The notes: a model not told the origin generated them from the sequence alone. DNA of 64,000 bases from DASSUW01 sp963849695 (GCA_963849695.1 CAWKIT010000034.1:51391-115390); one strand, 5' to 3'; shown: positions 1-12,378, numbered from the stretch's first letter. Made by a program: numbers and translations.

Positions 1-1692
1 GGCGTCAAGGGCCGGTACTACCGCGGGCGCAGCACGGCGGGCTGGACGACGGTGACGGTCCCGCACGCGTGGAACGTCGGCGACCACTCGGTGGCGTCGA
101 TGAACGGCTCGGTCGGCTGGTATCGCAAGGACTTCGAGCTGCCCAGCGCGAGCGCGGCGCTCGACTGGGCGGTGCGCTTCGAGTCGGTCAACTACCGCGC
201 GACCGTCTGGCTCAACGGCAGGAAGGTCGGCGCGAACGCCGGCGCCTATCTGCCGTTCACCGTGCTGCTCGACCGCGTCAGCCGGCGCGGCACCAACCGG
301 CTCGTGATCCGCGTCGACTCGCGCCGCGGCCCCACCGACCTCCCGCCCGGCCGCATCAGCCCGCGCACCAACCTGCCGACCGGCGGCTGGTGGAACTACG
401 GCGGGATCCTGCGCGAGGTCTACCTCCAGCGCATCGACACCATGCAGATCGAGGCGGCGACCGTGAACCCGCGGCTCGGCTGCGCGACGTGCGACTCCAC
501 GGTCGTGATGGAGACGCGGCTGCGCAACGTCGCGGGTCGCGCTCGTCGCGCCACCGTGACCGGCACGTTCGGGGACCGCGCCGTCAAGCTCGGCACGCGC
601 ACGATCCGCGGCGGCCGGACCGCGAGCTTCCGCGGCTCGTTCACGCTCGCCGACCCCCACCTGTGGTCGCCGCGCGACCCGTTCCTGTACCCGGCCGCGA
701 TCGAGGTCCGCGTCGGCAGCCGGCTCGTCGGCCGCTGGACGGCGAGCAGCGGCGTGCGCTCGGTGAAGGTCTCCGGCGGCCGCCTGCTGCTCAACGACCG
801 CGCGGTGAGCCTGCGCGGGGTCGGCGTGCACGAGGACAACCAGGCGCAGGGCTTCGCGGTCGACAACACCTGGCGGCGCTGGCTGGTCGACCGTGCGAAG
901 GAGCTCGGCGCGTCGATGCTGCGCACGCACTACCCGATGCATCCCTACATCCACGAGCTGGCGGACCGCGAGGGGCTGCTGATCTGGTCCGAGATCCCCG
1001 TCTACGGCCACAAGAGCGCGTACATCGACGACATCACCGGGCGCGCGCTGAAGCAGCTGCGGAGGAACATCGAGACCAACGCGAGCCACCCGTCGGTGCT
1101 GATCTGGTCGATCGCCAACGAGCTCTCGTCGGAGCCGGGAGCGACCCAGGGCACGTACATCCGCCGGGCGACGAAGCTGGCCGACCAGCTCGACCCCACA
1201 CGCGCGGTCGGGCTCGCCGTCGCCGGCTACCCCGCCGCCGGCTGCCAGCGCCGCTACGGGCCGCTCGACGTCATCGGCGTCAACGACTACTTCGGCTGGT
1301 ACACGGGCCCGAGCGGATCGCTGTTCGACCGCAACAAGCTCTCCGCCTACCTCGATTCGCTGCGCAGCTGCTACCCGAACGACGCGATCATGGTCACCGA
1401 GTTCGGCGCCGAGGCCAACCGCGCGGGCTCGGTCGAGGACAAGGGCACCTACGCGTTCCAGCAGGACTTCGTCAACTACCACCTGGGCGTGTTCGCGAGC
1501 AAGCCATGGCTGAGCGGGGCGCTCTACTGGGCGCTCAACGAGTTCCGCGTGCGCCCGGAGTGGGACGGCGGCAACCCGTTCCCGTCATCGCCGATCCACC
1601 AGAAGGCGCTGATCCACTACGACGGCACGCCCAAGCCGGCGTTCGCCGACGTCCAGCGCTGGTTCACCACCACGCCCCAGTTCGGGCCCTAG
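1..1692 (+). CDS. Glycoside hydrolase family 2 protein, 5' end cut by window
   Basis: The frame is open from base 1, so the start lies outside the window; 563 residues are visible. The order is that of GH2 enzymes: N-terminal sugar-binding jelly roll (HAWN near the start, GGWWNYGGI), an Ig-like domain, then a TIM barrel beginning around LRGVGVHEDN. The acid/base is Glu374 of this fragment (SIANELSS) and the nucleophile Glu467 (MVTEFGAEA). Members are beta-galactosidases, beta-glucuronidases or beta-mannosidases; the substrate cannot be fixed here. A signal peptide would be in the missing part. Its stop shares a CTAG with the stop of the convergent response regulator. Confidence 0.9.
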   Translation, partial: GVKGRYYRGRSTAGWTTVTVPHAWNVGDHSVASMNGSVGWYRKDFELPSASAALDWAVRFESVNYRATVWLNGRKVGANAGAYLPFTVLLDRVSRRGTNRLVIRVDSRRGPTDLPPGRISPRTNLPTGGWWNYGGILREVYLQRIDTMQIEAATVNPRLGCATCDSTVVMETRLRNVAGRARRATVTGTFGDRAVKLGTRTIRGGRTASFRGSFTLADPHLWSPRDPFLYPAAIEVRVGSRLVGRWTASSGVRSVKVSGGRLLLNDRAVSLRGVGVHEDNQAQGFAVDNTWRRWLVDRAKELGASMLRTHYPMHPYIHELADREGLLIWSEIPVYGHKSAYIDDITGRALKQLRRNIETNASHPSVLIWSIANELSSEPGATQGTYIRRATKLADQLDPTRAVGLAVAGYPAAGCQRRYGPLDVIGVNDYFGWYTGPSGSLFDRNKLSAYLDSLRSCYPNDAIMVTEFGAEANRAGSVEDKGTYAFQQDFVNYHLGVFASKPWLSGALYWALNEFRVRPEWDGGNPFPSSPIHQKALIHYDGTPKPAFADVQRWFTTTPQFGP

Positions 1693-2318
1693 GCAAGCCC
1701 GTTCGCGTAGGCGTAGACCACGGCCTGCGCGCGGTCGCGGACGCCCGCCTTGGCGAAGATGTGGTTGACGTGCGTCTTGACGGTGGCGGCGCTGACCACG
1801 AGGCGCTCGGCGATCTCGGCGTTGGTGAGGCCCTCGGCGATCAGCGCGAGCACCTCGGCCTCGCGCGGCGTCAGCCCGTCGGGCAGCTCCGCCGCCACAG
1901 GGTCCGTGAGCGCCGCCAGCACGTGGTGCTGGACGGCCGGGTCGAGCGCCGCCTCGCCGCGCGCGACCGCGATGACCGCGGCGCGGATCTGCTCGGCGCC
2001 GGCGTCCTTGGTCAGATAGCCGCGCGCGCCGGCCCGCAGCGCCCCGAGCACCGAGGCGTCGTCGGCGTAGGTCGTCAAGGCGATCGTGCGCGGCCGCTCG
2101 CCGCGCTCGGCCAGCCGCCGGATCGCCTCGGTCCCGTCCATGCGCGGCATGCGCAGGTCGATCAGCACGACGTCCGGGTCGTGGCGGGCGGCGAGCGCGA
2201 GCACCTCCTCGCCGTCGGCCGCCGTGCCCACCAGCTCGATCCCGTCGAGCAGGCCGAGCAGCGTCCCCAGGCCCTCGCGCACGACGCGCTGGTCGTCGGC
2301 GAGCAGGACCCGGATCAC
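1689..2318 (-). CDS. NarL/FixJ-family response regulator
   Basis: 209-residue regulator: receiver domain with acidic pair ADD near residue 8, phospho-acceptor Asp54 (VVLIDLRMP) and the K of YLTKDAG, then a C-terminal LuxR-type helix-turn-helix (LTPREAEVLALIAEG, ATVKTHVNHIF). The GTG at 2318 overlaps the upstream kinase stop as GTGA, which suits translational coupling; an in-frame GTG at 2330 would add four residues. It presumably takes phosphate from the kinase encoded just upstream. The target is unknown; the divergent ABC exporter is a plausible one. Confidence 0.92.
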   Translation of the reverse strand: MIRVLLADDQRVVREGLGTLLGLLDGIELVGTAADGEEVLALAARHDPDVVLIDLRMPRMDGTEAIRRLAERGERPRTIALTTYADDASVLGALRAGARGYLTKDAGAEQIRAAVIAVARGEAALDPAVQHHVLAALTDPVAAELPDGLTPREAEVLALIAEGLTNAEIAERLVVSAATVKTHVNHIFAKAGVRDRAQAVVYAYANGLA

Positions 2319-3490
2319 TTCGGCAGCCACAGCTCCACCCGGAAGCCGTCGGCGGTCGGCTCGGCGCTCAGCCGGCCGCCCAGGAGCTCGGCGCGCTCGC
2401 GCATCCCGGTCAGTCCGTAGCCGCCGCCCGGCGTCCCGGGCCCGACGGTCACCGGCGCGCCGGGGCCGTGGTCCTGCACCACCAGCCGGGTCGCGTCCGG
2501 CTCGTAGCCGAGCACGAGCTCGACCCGCTCTGCCGCGCTGTGGCGCAGCACGTTGGTCAGCGCCTCCTGGGCCGTCCGGTAGACCGCGACCCGCGCCTCC
2601 GACCGCAGCTCGTGCGGCGTGCCCTCGACCGTGACCCGGCAGGCGCCGGGATAGGCGTCGGCGAGCTGCTCCAGGCGCTCGGGCCCCGGGAGCTCATCGC
2701 CGCGCAGCGCCGCGATCGCGTCGCGTGCCTCGGCCAGCCCGTCGGCCGCCAGGTGGTGAGCGCGCTCGATCGCCTCGACCACCTCGGGGTCGCTCCCGCG
2801 GTCGGCCGCCATCAGCCGCGCGCCCTCGAGCTGGAGCGCGAGCGCCGACAGCGAGTGCGCGAGCACGTCGTGGATGTCGCGTGCCACGCGGCCGCGCTCG
2901 GCCACCGCGACCGACTCGGCGTGCGCGGCGCGGGACGCCCGCAGCTCCTCGACGAGCTGCTCGGCCTCGTCGCGCCCGCGGTTCAGGCGCACGATCAGCC
3001 GCATCACCAGGAACCACGGGATCACCGACGAGGCGATCGAGATGACCGCGCCCGCCGGCTCGTCGACGCGGATGGCGATCGCGACGCACTCGGCGGTGAC
3101 CGCCACGCCGGACACGAGCAGGGCGGGTACGAGCGCCAGCCGGTGCGCCGCGACGATGACGATGTAGTAGACGGCACCGAACGCCAGGCCGTCGGGCTGG
3201 AGCGCGGTCAGCGTGACCATCGACGCCGTCAGCACGAGCAGCGCGAAGATCCGGTGCCCCGGGCGCACCTGACGCGGCGGCAGGCTGAAGGCGATCCCGT
3301 ACAGGAGCCCGGCGACCGCGAGCGCCACCCACGGGCCGTCGCCGCTCAGGCCTGGGCGGGGATCCATCAGAACCGCCGCGGCCACGATCGCCGACATCGC
3401 GATCGTGCCGAAGACGTTCAGCGCCGCGGGCGGCCTGCGGCCGAAGAGCTTCACACCGGACACGGTAGGGCGCACAATGGTGCGCGTCAT
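2315..3490 (-). CDS. Sensor histidine kinase, HisKA_3 type
   Basis: About 391 residues from ATG 3490. Five or six hydrophobic segments fill the N-terminal half. They are followed by a coiled linker, the HisKA_3 phospho-acceptor box (ARDIHDVLAHSLSAL) and an HATPase_c domain with the N box (AQEALTNVLRHS) and glycine-rich GGGYGLTGMRERAELLGG. This is the usual partner of NarL-type regulators, and its stop overlaps the regulator gene. The frame stays open to 3577, but that would add a basic non-membrane N terminus and leave only 9 bases to the divergent ABC gene; GTG 3454 is another candidate start. No ligand-binding periplasmic domain is seen, so the signal is probably sensed in the membrane. Confidence 0.9.
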   Translation of the reverse strand: MTRTIVRPTVSGVKLFGRRPPAALNVFGTIAMSAIVAAAVLMDPRPGLSGDGPWVALAVAGLLYGIAFSLPPRQVRPGHRIFALLVLTASMVTLTALQPDGLAFGAVYYIVIVAAHRLALVPALLVSGVAVTAECVAIAIRVDEPAGAVISIASSVIPWFLVMRLIVRLNRGRDEAEQLVEELRASRAAHAESVAVAERGRVARDIHDVLAHSLSALALQLEGARLMAADRGSDPEVVEAIERAHHLAADGLAEARDAIAALRGDELPGPERLEQLADAYPGACRVTVEGTPHELRSEARVAVYRTAQEALTNVLRHSAAERVELVLGYEPDATRLVVQDHGPGAPVTVGPGTPGGGYGLTGMRERAELLGGRLSAEPTADGFRVELWLPK

Positions 3491-3586
3491 CGCCGCACGG
3501 GTTGACCTGTCTACACCCGTGGGTCCACGTCCAGGTTCGACCTCTGCGCCGATGACGGATCGCCGACGCCGCGCCACCGTGTCGGC

Positions 3587-4528
3587 ATGTTCACGAACTC
3601 CCTCGAAGCCGCCGTGGCCGCCCGCCGGGCGACCGCCGCCGAGGTGGCGATCCGCGTCCGCGGGGTGCGCAAGGCGTACGACGGCCTACAGGCGCTCGAC
3701 GGCGTCGACCTCGACATCCGCCGCGGCGAGGTGCTCGCCCTGCTCGGACCCAACGGCGCCGGCAAGACCACCCTCGTCGAGATCCTCGAAGGCCACCGCA
3801 GCGCCGACGCGGGCGAGGTCGACGTCCTCGGCTTCGATCCCGCCCGCCGCGAGCGCGCGTTCCGGCAGCGGATCGGGATCGTCCTGCAGGAGGCCGCGCT
3901 CGAGCCGCGGCTGACCGTGCGCGAGATGCTCGAGCTGTACGCGGCGCCGTACCCGAGCCCGCGCCCGGCGGCCGAGGTCGCCGAGCTCGTCGGCCTCTCC
4001 GACCGGCTCGACGCGCAGGCCGCCACGCTGTCGGGCGGCCAGCGACGCCGGCTCGACCTCGCGGTCGGCATCTGCGGCGACCCCGAGCTGGTGTTCCTCG
4101 ACGAGCCGACCACCGGCTTCGATCCCGCGGCCCGCCGCCGGTCGTGGCAGCTGATCCGCGACCTGCGCGGGCTCGGGAAGACGATCCTGCTCACCACCCA
4201 CTACATGGAGGAGGCGCAGCGGCTCGCCGACCGCGTCGTGGTGATCTCCGGCGGCCGGCTGATCGCCGACGGCACCGCCGACACGCTCGGCCGCGACCAC
4301 GCGACGGTCGTGAGCTTCCGGCTGCCCGAGGCGCTCGACGTCCCCGAGCTTCCGGCCGGCGCCGAGCGCCGCGGCCGCGCCGTCACCTTCCGCACCACCA
4401 CCCCGACGCGCGACCTCGCGCCGCTGCTCTCGTGGGCCTCGGTGCGGGGGTTCGAGCTCGAGGCGCTGACCGTCAGCCGCCCGACGCTCGAGGACGTCTA
4501 TCTCCAGCTGACCGAGGAGGCCGCATGA
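3587..4528 (+). CDS. ABC transporter ATP-binding protein, DrrA-like
   Basis: 313-residue ATPase with Walker A GPNGAGKTT (54-62), Q-loop region VLQEAALEP, signature LSGGQRRRLDLA, Walker B LVFLDEPTTGFDP and switch His in TTHYMEEAQ. The C-terminal 80 residues match the tail of DrrA-type export ATPases. Its stop overlaps the ATG of the permease gene (ATGA), so the two form one exporter unit. Such pairs usually export lipids, antibiotics or other hydrophobic compounds; the cargo is not evident. The gene is divergent from a two-component pair that may control it. Confidence 0.93.
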   Translation: MFTNSLEAAVAARRATAAEVAIRVRGVRKAYDGLQALDGVDLDIRRGEVLALLGPNGAGKTTLVEILEGHRSADAGEVDVLGFDPARRERAFRQRIGIVLQEAALEPRLTVREMLELYAAPYPSPRPAAEVAELVGLSDRLDAQAATLSGGQRRRLDLAVGICGDPELVFLDEPTTGFDPAARRRSWQLIRDLRGLGKTILLTTHYMEEAQRLADRVVVISGGRLIADGTADTLGRDHATVVSFRLPEALDVPELPAGAERRGRAVTFRTTTPTRDLAPLLSWASVRGFELEALTVSRPTLEDVYLQLTEEAA

Positions 4529-5334
4529 CCGCGCTCGACCGCTCCCTGCTCAAGCGCTGGATCGCCGCCCGCGTGCGGCTGATGCTGCGCAACCCGCGCG
4601 TGACGTTCTTCACGTTCGCGTTCCCGCTGATGTTCCTGCTGATCTTCGGCGGCCTCAACGGCAACGCGCAGGTCCCGGCCGCCGGGCCTGCGGGCGGGGA
4701 CGTGCCGTTCGCGCAGTTCTACACGCCGGCGATCGGGGTCTTCGGCCTCACGCTCGCGTGCTACTCGAACGTCATCTTCGGCCTCTCGACGGCGCGTGAC
4801 GAGGGCCTGCTCAAGCGCGTCCGCGGGACCCCGCTGCCGATGCCGATCTACCTCGCGGCGTGGCTGACCGGCGCGGCGCTGGTCGGGATCCTCAGCGTGG
4901 CGCTGATGTTCGTCGTCGCCGTCCCGGTGTTCGGGGTCGACATCTACCCGGCCAACCTGCCGGCGGCGGTGGTGACGCTGGCGCTGTCGTCCGCCTGCCT
5001 GGCAGCCCTCGGCCTGGCCGCGGCGACACTCGTCCGCAACGCCGATCAGGCCGGCCCGGTCGCGCAGCTCACGATGCTGCCGATCTCCTTCGTCTCGGGC
5101 ATCTTCTGGCCGATCGACGGAGCGCCCGACGTGGTCGTCGCGATCGCCCACGCGTTCCCGCTCTACTACATCGCCGACGCCTTCGGGGCGTGCTTCGCGC
5201 CGCAGACCACCGGTGGCGGCTGGGCGCCCGGCAACCTGGCCGTGATCGCGCTGTGGGGTATCGCGGGGCTCGCCGTGGCGACCCGGCGGTTCCAGGCGGA
5301 GCCGGGCGAGCTAGCCGGTCACGCGACGGCGTGA
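4525..5334 (+). CDS. ABC-2 type transporter permease
   Basis: 269-residue membrane protein with about six hydrophobic segments. The N terminus is typical of ABC-2 permeases (LRNPRVTFFTFAFPLMFLLIFGG), and the characteristic PISFVSGIFWPI followed by FPLYYIADA lies near the C terminus. ATG 4525 overlaps the ATPase stop by four bases. It forms the membrane channel of the exporter. The last 24 bases overlap the end of the convergent small membrane-protein gene. Confidence 0.92.
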   Translation: MTALDRSLLKRWIAARVRLMLRNPRVTFFTFAFPLMFLLIFGGLNGNAQVPAAGPAGGDVPFAQFYTPAIGVFGLTLACYSNVIFGLSTARDEGLLKRVRGTPLPMPIYLAAWLTGAALVGILSVALMFVVAVPVFGVDIYPANLPAAVVTLALSSACLAALGLAAATLVRNADQAGPVAQLTMLPISFVSGIFWPIDGAPDVVVAIAHAFPLYYIADAFGACFAPQTTGGGWAPGNLAVIALWGIAGLAVATRRFQAEPGELAGHATA

Positions 5335-5640
5335 CGGCTGGGCCGGCTCGGAGACCCGTCGGCGCTCGCGGTGCCGGTACGCGTCGCGCAGCCGCTCGTG
5401 CGAGCGCAGGCGGAACGACGATTGGAGCGCGTCGGGGAGCGGGATCCCGCCCGAGGGCGAGTTCTTCGGCTTGCCGGACACGCGGTCGTTGCCTCCCCCG
5501 CCGCCGTCGTCGTCGTCCGGCGGCTTGAAGCTCGAGCCGGCCTCGGAGCGCAGGAACATGACGAAGAGGATCAGCCCGAGCACCAGGGCAACGAGATGGA
5601 GAGCCCCAAAGATCACCATGAGCTCCTCGTCAGGAGTCAT
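5311..5640 (-). CDS. Small membrane protein of unknown function
   Basis: 109 residues: a short acidic N terminus (MTPDEELMVIFG), one transmembrane helix at about residues 9-28, then a hydrophilic tail with runs of Asp and Gly (DDDDGGGGG) and a basic end. No family recognised. The gene is convergent with the ABC permease and overlaps it by 24 bases, and it is divergent from rplY with about 60 bases between. Codon use matches the neighbours. A real gene is likely because a hydrophobic helix sits directly behind an ATG, but function is unknown. Confidence 0.6.
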   Translation of the reverse strand: MTPDEELMVIFGALHLVALVLGLILFVMFLRSEAGSSFKPPDDDDGGGGGNDRVSGKPKNSPSGGIPLPDALQSSFRLRSHERLRDAYRHRERRRVSEPAQPSRRRVTG

Positions 5641-5703
5641 GAACGCAGCGTACCCCGGATGCCGGTCTCCAGACCCCGTTTCGCTACCATGCGACGCCGC
5701 CCG

Positions 5704-6393
5704 ATGGCCGCCACCGAAACCACCGCACTCGAGCTTCAGGCCCGCTCCCCGGAGGGGTCGCGATCGGCGCGTCGCATGCGCCGCGAGGGCCTCGTGCCGG
5801 GCGTGATCTACGGCGGCGGCGAGGATCCGCAGCCCTTCACGGTCGACGCGCGGATCCTGCGCAACACGCTCGCGCACGCCGCCCAGGTGATCGAGGTGGC
5901 GATGGAGGGCGCGTCCACGAACGTGCTGATCAAGGACGTCCAGCGCCACCCGGTTCGCGGCGAGGCGATCCACGTCGATCTGCTGCGCGTGCGCATGGAC
6001 CAGACGATCCACGCCACGGTGCCGATCGAGTTCCTCGGGGCCGAGGAGGGGCCCGGTGTCGCCGAGGGCGGCATCTTCAACCAGGAGCTCCGCGAGGTGA
6101 ACATCGAGGCGCTCCCGGGCGACATCCCCGACTCGATCCAGTACGACGTCTCCGGCCTCGAGATGAACGCCACCGTCACGCTCGAGGTGCTGGTCGCGCC
6201 GCAGGGCGTCACCCTGCTCGACGATGCCGAGACCGTCATCGCCACCATCACGCCGCCCACGCTCGAGCCGGTCGAGGAGGAGATCGAGACCGAGACCGAG
6301 GTCGTCGGCGAGGAGGGCGCGGAGGCCGAGGCCCAGGCTGAGGGCGACACCGCCGAGGAGGCCGCCCAGAAGGCCGACTCGGACGAGAGCTGA
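5704..6393 (+). CDS. rplY: 50S ribosomal protein L25/Ctc family
   Basis: 229 residues. The L25 domain (ELQARSPEGSRSARRMRREGLVPGVIYGG) is followed by the TL5/Ctc beta domain (VPIEFLGAEEGPGVAEGGIFNQ) and a very acidic Glu/Ala-rich tail typical of actinobacterial long forms. It binds 5S rRNA in the large subunit. ATG 5704 gives the usual N terminus; ATG 5689 is an alternative, and neither has a clear Shine-Dalgarno sequence. Its stop is overlapped by the pth start, which suits the conserved rplY-pth pairing. Confidence 0.93.
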   Translation: MAATETTALELQARSPEGSRSARRMRREGLVPGVIYGGGEDPQPFTVDARILRNTLAHAAQVIEVAMEGASTNVLIKDVQRHPVRGEAIHVDLLRVRMDQTIHATVPIEFLGAEEGPGVAEGGIFNQELREVNIEALPGDIPDSIQYDVSGLEMNATVTLEVLVAPQGVTLLDDAETVIATITPPTLEPVEEEIETETEVVGEEGAEAEAQAEGDTAEEAAQKADSDES

Positions 6394-6950
6394 AGCTCTT
6401 CTCCTCCACACCGGTCGACTGGCTGATCGTCGGGCTCGGCAATCCCGGCCCGGGCTATGCCGACAGTCCGCACAACGTCGGCTTCCGCGTCGCCGAGCGG
6501 CTGGCCGAGCGCTGGGAGCTGCCGAAGCCGAAGAAGAAGTTCGCGGGCCAGTTGACCGAGGGCCGTACGGGGCCGGGCGGCCCGCGCGTCGCGGTGCTGC
6601 TGCCGCAGACCTACATGAACGAGTCCGGCCGCTCGGTCGGGCCGGCGCGCGGCAGCTACAAGCTCGACCTCGACCGCCTCGTCGTCGTGCACGACGAGAT
6701 CGACCTGCCGTTCGGCGAGGTACGCGTGCGGCTCGGCGGCGGCCTGGCCGGTCACAACGGCCTGAAGTCGCTGCGGCGCGACCTCGGCGGGCCCGACTTC
6801 CACCGCGTGCGCGTAGGCGTCGGCAGGCCCGACTCGACCGACCCAGACATCGTCGCCGCGTACGTGCTCGGCAAGTGGCGGCAGCCCGCGGCCGAGGTGA
6901 GTGCGCTGGTCGACATTGCGGTCGGCGAAGTTGAGCGGCTGGTGGCGTGA
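6390..6950 (+). CDS. pth: Peptidyl-tRNA hydrolase, apparent CTG start
   Basis: 186 residues. The catalytic His lies in SPHNVGFRVAERL, preceded by LIVGLGNPGPGY; the active-site Asp is in VVVHDEIDLPFG and the substrate loop is GGLAGHNGLKS. It releases tRNA from stalled peptidyl-tRNA. Between the upstream in-frame TGA at 6339 and the catalytic motif there is no ATG, GTG or TTG. The first such codon, TTG 6552, would delete the catalytic His. The CTG at 6390 overlaps the rplY stop (CTGA) and gives a full-length protein, so a CTG start coupled to rplY is the best reading; a base error is the alternative. Confidence 0.85.
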   Translation: MKLFSSTPVDWLIVGLGNPGPGYADSPHNVGFRVAERLAERWELPKPKKKFAGQLTEGRTGPGGPRVAVLLPQTYMNESGRSVGPARGSYKLDLDRLVVVHDEIDLPFGEVRVRLGGGLAGHNGLKSLRRDLGGPDFHRVRVGVGRPDSTDPDIVAAYVLGKWRQPAAEVSALVDIAVGEVERLVA

Positions 6951-7702
6951 TGCCGCCGCGAGACTGGGACGCCGCCTCCTACGAGCGCATGTCGGGCCCG
7001 CTGGAGGCGATGGGGCGGGACGTGCTCGACCGGCTCGACCTGCGCGGCGACGAGCGGGTGCTCGATGCCGGCTGCGGCACCGGTCGGGTGACGGCGGCGC
7101 TGGTGGAGCGGCTCCCGCGCGGCGAGGTGGTGGCGGTCGACGGCTCGCCGGCCATGGTCGAGGCGGCGCGCGAGCGGCTCGGCGACGCGGTCGACCTGCG
7201 GGTGGCCGACCTGCTCGAGCTCGAGCTCGACCGCCCGGTCGACGCGATCCTCTCCACCGCCACCTTCCACTGGATCGCCGACCACGAAGGGCTGTTCGCG
7301 CGACTGCTCACGGTGCTCGAACCCGGCGGCCGGCTGGTCGCCCAGTGCGGCGGCGCCGGCAACGTCGCGGCCCTGAAGGCGGCCGCCGAGCGGGTGGGGG
7401 AGCGGGAGCCGTTCGCGCCCGCCCTCGCCGGCTGGCCGGGGCCGTGGAACTTCGCCTCCACGCAGGAGACGGCGGAGCGGCTCGAGCGGCTCGGCTGGGT
7501 CGACGTCTGGACCTGGTCGCACGACGTGCTCGTGGATCCGGAGGACCCGCACGAGTACCTCGGCACCGTGGCGCTCGGCTCGCACCTGGAGCGGCTCGAG
7601 CCCGGGCTGCGAGACCGGTTCGTGGACGCGGTGATGGCCGAGCTGGACGAGCCCGTCGTGCACTACGTGCGGCTCAACATCCTCGCCCGAAAGGCCTCCT
7701 AG
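6950..7702 (+). CDS. Class I SAM-dependent methyltransferase
   Basis: 250 residues with the SAM-binding motif I VLDAGCGTGRVTAAL, the acidic end of strand 2 (VVAVDGSPAMVE) and the FHWIADHEG segment seen in trans-aconitate methyltransferase-like enzymes. The substrate cannot be deduced. ATG 6950 overlaps the pth stop by one base; the preceding GTG 6947 is equally possible, since GTGATG places both in frame. It probably belongs to the rplY-pth transcript. It ends about 60 bases before mfd. Confidence 0.85.
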   Translation: MPPRDWDAASYERMSGPLEAMGRDVLDRLDLRGDERVLDAGCGTGRVTAALVERLPRGEVVAVDGSPAMVEAARERLGDAVDLRVADLLELELDRPVDAILSTATFHWIADHEGLFARLLTVLEPGGRLVAQCGGAGNVAALKAAAERVGEREPFAPALAGWPGPWNFASTQETAERLERLGWVDVWTWSHDVLVDPEDPHEYLGTVALGSHLERLEPGLRDRFVDAVMAELDEPVVHYVRLNILARKAS

Positions 7703-7759
7703 ACTCCAGTTGTGCACGTCCCGCCGCGCCCCCGCGCGGCCGTTCGGCGTGCCCGGACG

Positions 7760-11083
<3,324 letters not shown>

Positions 11084-11132
11084 AGAGTCGCTGAACGGTC
11101 GGGGAAAGCCGGAAAGAGGCCGCTACCATGCT

Positions 11133-11156
11133 CCCTCCGAGGAGGGCTCTTAGCCC
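11133..11156 (+). promoter_or_regulatory. Two overlapping hairpins in the leader of the PrsA-like gene
   Basis: CCCTCC (11133-11138) pairs with GGAGGG (11141-11146). GGGCT (11144-11148) pairs with AGCCC (11152-11156). The GGG at 11144-11146 is shared, so the two stems exclude each other. They lie 60-85 bases before the ATG of the foldase gene and 50 bases after mfd. No U run follows, so a simple terminator is unlikely. Confidence 0.35.
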
Positions 11157-11217
11157 AGCTTGCTGCGCTGTGAGCGCGCGGCTGTCCCCGTAATCGTCCC
11201 CCTCCCGACGCTCTCTT

Positions 11218-12378
11218 ATGAACAAGTCTGCTCGACTTCTCCTGGCGCTCTGCGCCCTCGCCGCAACCGCTGCCGTGGCCGCCGGATGTGGCGGCGTCCC
11301 CGGCAACGCCGTCGCCGAGGTCGACGGGACCGCTATTCAGAAGGAGGACTTCGAGCACTGGATGGCCGTCGCCGCGAAGTCCAGCGGCCAGCCGGGCGCC
11401 TCGGTGCCGGACGCTCCCGAGTACACGCGGTGCGTCGAGAACAAGCGCAAGACCGCGCCGAAGCCCGCCAAGGGCCAGCCGAAGACGACCGACGAGCAGC
11501 TCAAGGAGCAGTGCAAGCAGGAGTACGAGCAGCTGCGCGACCAGGTGCTCCAGCTGCTGACCTCGTTCCAGTGGATCGAGGGCGAGGCCGAGGAGATGGG
11601 CATCAAGGTCTCCGACGCCGAGATCAAGAAGTCCTTCGAGCAGCAGAAGAAGCAGAGCTTCCCCAAGGAGGCCCAGTACGAGAAGTTCCTCAAGGACTAC
11701 GGCCAGACCGAGGCCGACGTGATGCAGCGCGTCAAGCTCGACCTGCTGTCCAACAAGATCCGCGACAAGGTCGTCAAGGGCAAGGACAAGGTGACCGACG
11801 CGCAGATCGAGGAGTTCTACAACAAGAACAAGGAGCGCTTCGCCCAGCCCGAGCGCCGCGACCTGCGGATCGCACTGACCAAGGGCGAGGCGAAGGCGAA
11901 CCAGGCCAAGGCCGCGCTCGAGGACGGCGAGTCGTGGAAGGACGTCGCCAAGCAGTACTCGATCGACGAGGCTTCCAAGTCGCAGGCCGGCAAGCTCCCG
12001 GATCAGGCCGAGGGGACGCTCGAGAAGGCGCTCGACGAGGCCGTCTTCAAGGCCAAGCAGGGTCAGGTCTACGGCCCGGTGAAGACGCAGTTCGGCTACT
12101 ACGTGTTCGAGGTGGACGACGTCAAGAAGGCGTCGCAGCAGACGCTCGCACAGGCCAAGGAGACGATCCGCCAGACGCTCCAGTCGCAGAACCAGCAGAA
12201 GGCGCTCGACAAGTTCGTCAAGGAGTTCCAGGAGAAGTGGAAGGACCGCACGGAGTGCCGCGAGGGCTACGTGACGCAGCAGTGCAAGAACGCCCCGAAG
12301 GCGACGCCGACGCCGAGCCAGACCGCCCCCACGCAGCCGCCGACCCAGCCGGCGCCCGCTCAGCCTCAGAATCGATGA
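11218..12378 (+). CDS. PrsA/SurA-like peptidyl-prolyl isomerase lipoprotein
   Basis: 386 residues. A signal peptide ends in the lipobox VAAGC near residue 24. A SurA-N/trigger-like helical region rich in Lys/Gln/Glu follows, then a parvulin-type rotamase domain (about 210-310, with FKAKQGQVYGPVKTQFGYYVFEV) and a Pro/Thr/Gln-rich C-terminal tail. It probably assists folding of secreted proteins at the outer face of the membrane. Its stop overlaps the mazG start (ATGA). The many Lys/Gln codons give it a composition unlike its Arg/Ala-rich neighbours, which is normal for this family. Confidence 0.9.
   Translation: MNKSARLLLALCALAATAAVAAGCGGVPGNAVAEVDGTAIQKEDFEHWMAVAAKSSGQPGASVPDAPEYTRCVENKRKTAPKPAKGQPKTTDEQLKEQCKQEYEQLRDQVLQLLTSFQWIEGEAEEMGIKVSDAEIKKSFEQQKKQSFPKEAQYEKFLKDYGQTEADVMQRVKLDLLSNKIRDKVVKGKDKVTDAQIEEFYNKNKERFAQPERRDLRIALTKGEAKANQAKAALEDGESWKDVAKQYSIDEASKSQAGKLPDQAEGTLEKALDEAVFKAKQGQVYGPVKTQFGYYVFEVDDVKKASQQTLAQAKETIRQTLQSQNQQKALDKFVKEFQEKWKDRTECREGYVTQQCKNAPKATPTPSQTAPTQPPTQPAPAQPQNR

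Noticed and set aside
2468..3505. Long open frame opposite the histidine kinase
   Set aside because: It is Arg/Gln-rich with no recognisable motif and mirrors the GC-rich third positions of the real kinase gene.
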